Assembly (NCBI GenBank): GCA_023548195.1 | Contig: JAJHZJ010000335.1 | Location: 5,033,967 to 5,097,966, forward strand | Source of the DNA: Bettongia penicillata ogilbyi | Lineage: Eukaryota > Chordata > Mammalia > Diprotodontia > Potoroidae | Direction of reading: 5' to 3' | DNA: 64,000 bases | Part shown: piece by piece, positions 22,545-64,000 of the stretch | Layout of the letters: every line of letters starts with the position of its first letter | Position numbering within the stretch: position 1 is the first letter of the stretch | Made by a program: the position numbers and the translations under genes | Notes under the pieces: generated by a model | What the model saw: the letters and a program-made list of their open reading frames with translations, nothing else | Told to the model about the DNA's origin: nothing | Databases searched by the model: none

Positions 22545-25500
22545 AAAATGCAGAGAGACCTGGATCTAGGTTTGAATCGTGCCTCTGGGAACTTATTACC
22601 CAGGTAGCCTTAAGAGCTGGTGGTAAAAAAATCACTTTCCTATTCCAGGCCTCAGTTGCTTTCTCTGTAATATGAAGGGGCCAGGTGAGTTAATTCTAAG
22701 GTTCCTTTTACTGAGCTATGAATGGTACACAAGCACCTCTTACAAAAACAGTTATGATAATAATGATAGATAGCATTTATACAGTGATTTAAAATTTGCA
22801 AAACACTTTGCAAATATTGCCTCATTAGATCTGTACAATAACCCTTTGTGTTGGGAGATAGGTGCTGTTGTGATCTCTGTTTTACAGATGAGGGAAGGCT
22901 GAAAGAGAAGTGACTTACCTAGAGTCTGACAGTTAGGAAATACCTGAAGCTAGATTTGAACTCGGGTCTTCCTACCTCCAAGTCCAAGGGGGCATATTGT
23001 GCTAGAAATAGTGTTGCGGAGGATTGAATGTTGATGAGTACAGAGAAATATAAGCTGGGCTAAGTTTTCAAATGAGACAATGTTTATGAAGTACCTGGCA
23101 CACAGAAGGCACTCAGTAAATGTTTGGTTCCTCCCTCTTTAGTTGATTATGTTTACAATCTTCATTGGTACCTATGCTTCTGCACATGCTCCCCTCTCAG
23201 TCCAGGGGGAAACTGGAGGTGATGCTTGTTGTCCTCTGGCCCAGAAGGCCCAGGGGTAATTTCAAGAGAATTCCCAAAAGATCCATTTCCTACTGACCAG
23301 AAACAGGCCCTCTGGAGAGGACTAAGGAAGAGAAGTGAAGGAATGCAGCAAGGTAAGCCAGAGGTTCTTTCTGTTGGCTTATTCTCTTTCCTCTCCTCCA
23401 TAGTCGTTGCCCTTCCCAAGGTGGGAGAGTCCCTCCATAAAGTCAGTGATATAGCTGGGGGAAAGAACACTGTCTGTGGACCAGGTTCAAATCCTGACTC
23501 TACAGGGAGGAGGACTTGGACTCGTACCAGGACAGGGACTAGGAACAGAGGGTGGAAGTTTAAAAATGCTCATTTAGGTTTGATGCATAAGGTGGTACAG
23601 TGGTTACAGCCTGGCTGTAGAATCAGAAAGACCAAAAGCTAAACCCTGTTAGACACTTCCTGGCTGGTCTAGGGCAACTTGCTTGACTTTCCTCAGCATG
23701 TTTAAAGGAAAAAAAAGGTTAGATTTAATGGAATCTAAAGTCTCTTCCAGCCCTAATTCTATGATCCTATAACAAACATGCCAGCAGAATTGTATCAGAG
23801 TGGAATGGGCCTCCTTGGGAGGTTCATGGGTTCACAAAGTTTGAGTGATTGATAAGGAACCATGGAGGGCATGTCATCCAACCCCACTTCCACTTTATAG
23901 AAGTAGAAACTGAGTCTCTGAGAAGGTAAGCAACTCAATTAAACTCATACAGGCAGGATTCAAACCTGGATCTTTGGACCTCTAATCCATTATTCTTTTC
24001 ACTGAAGGAGCAAAGACTGGAAGGATGATTCCTTGTAGCTTGAGATCTAGTGGGTTTCTTCTTCAAGAGTGAACTGGACTAGAGAGAGCCTGAGATCCCT
24101 TCTGACTCTGGGACGACATAGGAAAGTCTTGTAAAGCAGCATAAGTCTCAGAGGCAGGGTGGTGGATTGCAGATGACTGAACTGGGAATCAGGAAGACTG
24201 TTTCCAAGCCCATCTCAGATTTTTATTAGCTGGGTGACCCTGTTCAAGTCACTTACCTTCTCAGCCTGCTTCCTCATCTGTAAAATGAAGGCCATGGGCT
24301 TGATGACCTTTGAGGTGCCTCCCAACTCTAAAAGCCTCTGAATATAATTTTCTTGGGAGATTTTCCCACTGAAATTTGAAGAGTATAGACCTTTAGGTGT
24401 TTTCTTACAGATAGAGAGATTCTTTTTTAAAATTCAGTTTCTCCAGAAATGACATCAGTGTTCCAAGAAGCCCCTAGCAATCCACTTTTCCCTCTGGAAG
24501 CTGTGATACCATGCAGTCTTCCATCAGGAATGACAGTGGATGTTAGCGATGGGCAACGAGCTGGGTCTGATTCGACCCTGACCTCTGGACGGAGTTCTAG
24601 TCCCTGGAAGGAGGAAGAGAAAGGGGCATCCTCTACAAAAAAAGACACAGCCTTTTCTCTCATTGGTAGTGCTAAGCAAGTCCATTCCCAACGGACAAAG
24701 CAGGAGGAGAAAAAGAGGTGATTCTGACAGGGTTTTTCAGGATCTCTCACTCCAAACAAGAACATCTGAGAGACCTGGTAAAAATAAATATTGCTTAGAA
24801 CTCCTGGCATGAGAGAGACTTCTGACGATCGGGGGGCGACCCAGGCAGGGTCTATCCTCTGAGTGCCACATCTCTCTATTTATCTTCCCTTTCTGCAATC
24901 AGGGACAACTCTGGATGCTGGACCTTGCTACCATGGAGGGCAGAGGACTTAGAATGCCTGGCAGAAGCCAGCACTTCTTGAGCCTGAGTCAAACAAGGGG
25001 ACCTCCTCAGTCCCCTTTCTGCCTCTCCCCCAAAATCTCACAACATATGGTGCTTGAGAAACCTTCTTAACATCAAAAAGGAGAGAACAGTTTGTAAATG
25101 CCCAGTCCTCTGAAACTATCAACCAATCACTCAGCAATTAAGAGCCTACTATGTACCAGGTATTGTGCTAAGCTAAGCACTGGGGATAAAATGAGAAAGT
25201 GTGAAATAGTCCCTACCCTCAAGGAGGTTATACTCTAATTGTTGAAACACATTCATATAGAAGAACATGCTCCAGCACTGGGAAGTTGAGCAGGGGTTCC
25301 AGTGTTATGTGGGACTCCCAGATGAGGAAGCTCCTTCTACCAACATAGGCATCAAACTCAAATAGAAAGTGGGGGACACTAAATTACGGATCCCTGCAGG
25401 CCTCATATTGATTTAAAAAACCATATATTAAAAAAAAAAGAAAAGAAAACCATATATTCATATTATCTACATACTATTACATTTTTATTTATTTTGCTAA

Positions 25501-26640
25501 ATATTCTGCGATTACATTTTAAGCTGCTTTGGGCAGTGAGTGTTGCTAGCTAAAAGGAGACAGAGCAAAAGCATGGGGGAAAGGAGGAGGTGGTAGTCAT
25601 ATCTTTGGAACAGCACTCACCAGGGGTAGCTGATGGGAGAGAGTATGGAGAGGATTAATGTATAAGGAAGCCTGGAAAAGTGGGACGGGGTCAGGCTATA
25701 AAGAGACTTTATAACCACAAAGATTTACCCAACAGGTTAAAATGGAAGTCTTCGTAGGAAATCATCATCCACTAGAGGAGAGGGCAGAGAAGGAAATCCC
25801 ACGCTGTGTTAAGACCTTCATCTACCTTCTACCACCTATCTCAGTGGAAGCAGCATTCCCAAGGACCTTCTGTCCTCAGTATAGGGAGATTCTAGGCAAA
25901 ATCTTTACTGAGGCTGTGGCTAAGGCGAGGGAACCCTGTACCATTTTCTTGCTGCTTTTGTAGAGTGCAGCAGTTAACGTTACCCTTGGTAGGGGATGGT
26001 TATTTGGAGTGAAAGACGCAGAAAAGACCAAATGTCACCACATCAGATCGGGAAAATGTTCTGACTTTTGTCAGGAACAGCACTCTGCCTTTTGCCTCAG
26101 TCTCTGGGGACCCCTGGGCCCTAACTAGAGAGCCTTACTAGCTTGAATGAGGTTCGCAGAGGTTTCCAAGCCAAGTAGTGTTGGCACCCCAGTGAGGGGA
26201 GAGAGAAGCGATCCCTAGAGCCCCGGGAAGGTCACAGACACGGGCGAGAGTAATAAATAATATAAGATCTCACCTAGGAAAAATGGAGGTTGGTGGGGGC
26301 AAAATGAACCTGAAACTTTCCTATGCATCGGAAGTGGAGCGGGCAGGAAAGCTGAGGAGGGGACAATGAAATAGATGCGAGGTCTGTAACCTGATACAGT
26401 ATCCAGAGAGGTCAGCACAACTGGAGGGCCCCAGAAAGCCGGGGCTGGGAGGAGACAGCTTTGGTCTGGGCTTGGGGCTGGGGGCTGGGGGCTGGGCAGG
26501 GTCTCTACCTAGGAGAAAGGACCGATTTCCGTGTCCCTTCGGACTAGGAATTTCCAGAGGGTAGAGGCAGCTGCTCGGAAAGAACGACGTCTGCCCGGCT
26601 CCTTTCGGGGGCAATCCCAGCAGGAAAGGGGTAAATGAGA
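22545..26640. other. Intergenic, LRP4-proximal part
   Basis: Sense SINEs lie at about 22545-22730, 23460-23780 and 24150-24345, and antisense SINEs at about 22750-22990 and 23850-23990. A copy of the long low-copy repeat is at about 25130-25740, interrupted by another repeat at 25335-25545. About 24350-25130 and 25740-26640 are unassigned. The last part grows steadily richer in G+C towards the LRP4 promoter. No gene is supported. Confidence 0.55.
25335..25545 (-). repeat. Repeat nested in the long repeat; shared with 56484-56690
   Basis: It starts 'aggcatcaaactcaaatag' and contains 'cggatccctgcaggcctca' and 'tttattttgctaaatattc'. The stretch at 56484-56690 reads the reverse of this, so these are two copies of one family in opposite orientation. 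The sequence on both sides here belongs to the long low-copy repeat, so this copy was inserted into it. Confidence 0.6.
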
Positions 26641-27417
26641 AGGGGGAGGGGACGGAATGACCGCCCCGGACCGAGCCTGCCCGGACTGAAAGAGTGACCC
26701 GGAGGGCGGACTGGGAGCCGGGACCCCCGGAGCCCCTAGTCCGACACTTGTTAGCCAGCCTTCAGTACTCAGCAACCTCAATAAAGCCTGGGTTCGGGCC
26801 CGGGGGCCCGGGGTCACGTCTAGGGGACTCCCGGGACCCGCATCTGGGCCCTCGGGGCTCGGCAGGAGTCCGGAGGAGCCCGGAATCCTTCTGGGGAGGA
26901 GAAGCGCAGCCGATTCGGGAGCTGCCCCTCGGCCCGGCGCGGGGTTGGGGTGCGTGGCTTCAGAGGTGCGGGATGGGGGCGGGGGGCGGGGGGCGCGGGC
27001 CCGGCGGGTGGAGTCGGGGAGCTGGGGGCGGGGGCCGAGGGCGGGAAGGGGCCGGGCCGGGCGCGGGGGCGGGCCGAGGCGGCGGCGGCGGCGGCTGCGG
27101 GGGGCGGGGCGGCCGGGCCCGGGACACCCCCCCTCCCGGTCCCCTGGCGAGGCAGCTTGGCTCCGCCGCGGCTTCGGCTCCGGAGGCGCAGGAGGGAGCA
27201 GCGGCCGGAGGGAGCCCCGGGCATTCGCTCGCCCTCCCCTGGCTCGCGGGACGCGCCAGCCGCCGCGCGGAGCCGCTGGCAGTGGCGCGCCGCCGAGCCT
27301 GCGAATCAGAGCCAGCCCAGCGAGGCGGTGCGGCGGCGGCCGGGGGCCCGTTCTGCTCCGGACACCCCGTCCCAAGTCCCCCGCCCCGCCCGCACCGGCG
27401 GCGGCGGCCCGGGCACC

Positions 27418-63766
<36,349 letters not shown>

Positions 63767-63772
63767 TAGAAG

Positions 63773-64000
63773 TATATATATATATATATATGGATGGATG
63801 GATGGATATATGGATGTATGTATGGATGGATGGATGAATACACAGATGGATACAGAAAAAGAGGTGGATAGATAAGTGAATAACTAGAAAAAGAGAGAGA
63901 AAGATAGCTAGATAGATGGATATATAGAAAGAAAGAAGGAAGGAAGGAAGGAAGGAAGGAAGGAAGGAAGGAAGGAAGGAAGGAAGGAAGGAAGGAAGGA
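63773..64000. repeat. Composite microsatellite: TA, GGAT and GGAA runs
   Basis: A (TA)n run at about 63773-63791 leads into (GGAT)n to about 63837, then degenerate GATA/GAAA sequence, then (GGAA)n from about 63934 to the end of the window. It starts 60 bases after the exon 21 donor and its right end is not in the window. Confidence 0.9.

Larger units (their letters stand above)
18555..22545. other. Intergenic, dense with retroposons
   Basis: Sense SINEs lie at about 19265-19440, 20000-20135, 20705-20920, 20940-21180 and 21845-22035; antisense pieces at about 18555-18660 and 21715-21835. CR1/L3-like sequence is at 20320-20700 and perhaps 19740-19990. A LINE 3' piece is at 21465-21680. The rest, including 18780-19100 and 22040-22540, is unassigned. 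I see no gene; the open frames are short. Confidence 0.55.

Overview
This is an ordinary stretch of a therian genome, most likely marsupial. The genes have large introns with GT-AG splice sites, and the promoters are CpG islands. The non-coding DNA is densely filled with tRNA/CORE-type SINEs (MIR/MAR1-like), CR1/L2/L3-like LINE pieces, a LINE 3' end of the kind common in marsupials, and a long low-copy repeat that recurs many times. Family names are from memory of the consensus sequences; no library search was possible. I found no bacterial, phage or viral genes.

Layout. (1) 1-6818 is intron 1 of CSTPP1 (C11orf49), read on the minus strand and full of old repeats. (2) 6819-6864 (or to 6930) is coding exon 1 of CSTPP1 inside a CpG island at about 6220-7180. 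(3) About 7180-26640 is the intergenic gap, mostly retroposons, with two repeat-poor blocks (about 14730-15560 and 16200-17000) that could be regulatory. (4) About 26640-27590 is the CpG-island promoter of LRP4, plus strand, with the start codon at 27418. (5) 27473-45575 is the 18 kb LRP4 intron 1; it holds a second, intronic CpG-rich block at about 43735-44440, 1.1 kb before exon 2. (6) 45576-63713 holds LRP4 exons 2-21. The window ends in intron 21, inside a GGAA microsatellite.

The two genes are divergent, head to head, about 20.5 kb apart (start codon to start codon), as I recall for the human 11p11.2 region. LRP4 (MEGF7) is the receptor for neural agrin and the partner of MuSK at the neuromuscular junction, and a Wnt-pathway modulator that binds sclerostin. 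The 21 exons here encode 1002 complete codons: signal peptide, eight LDL-receptor class A repeats, two EGF modules, the first YWTD propeller, a third EGF module and the second propeller. Propellers 3 and 4, the membrane segment and the cytoplasmic tail lie beyond the right edge. All reading frames join cleanly, with no frameshift, premature stop or lost cysteine, so the gene looks intact.

I did not find a new biological system. The findings worth checking concern alternative starts and promoters, clean retroposon insertions with target-site duplications, tandem repeats, a decayed tRNA-like sequence and candidate regulatory blocks.
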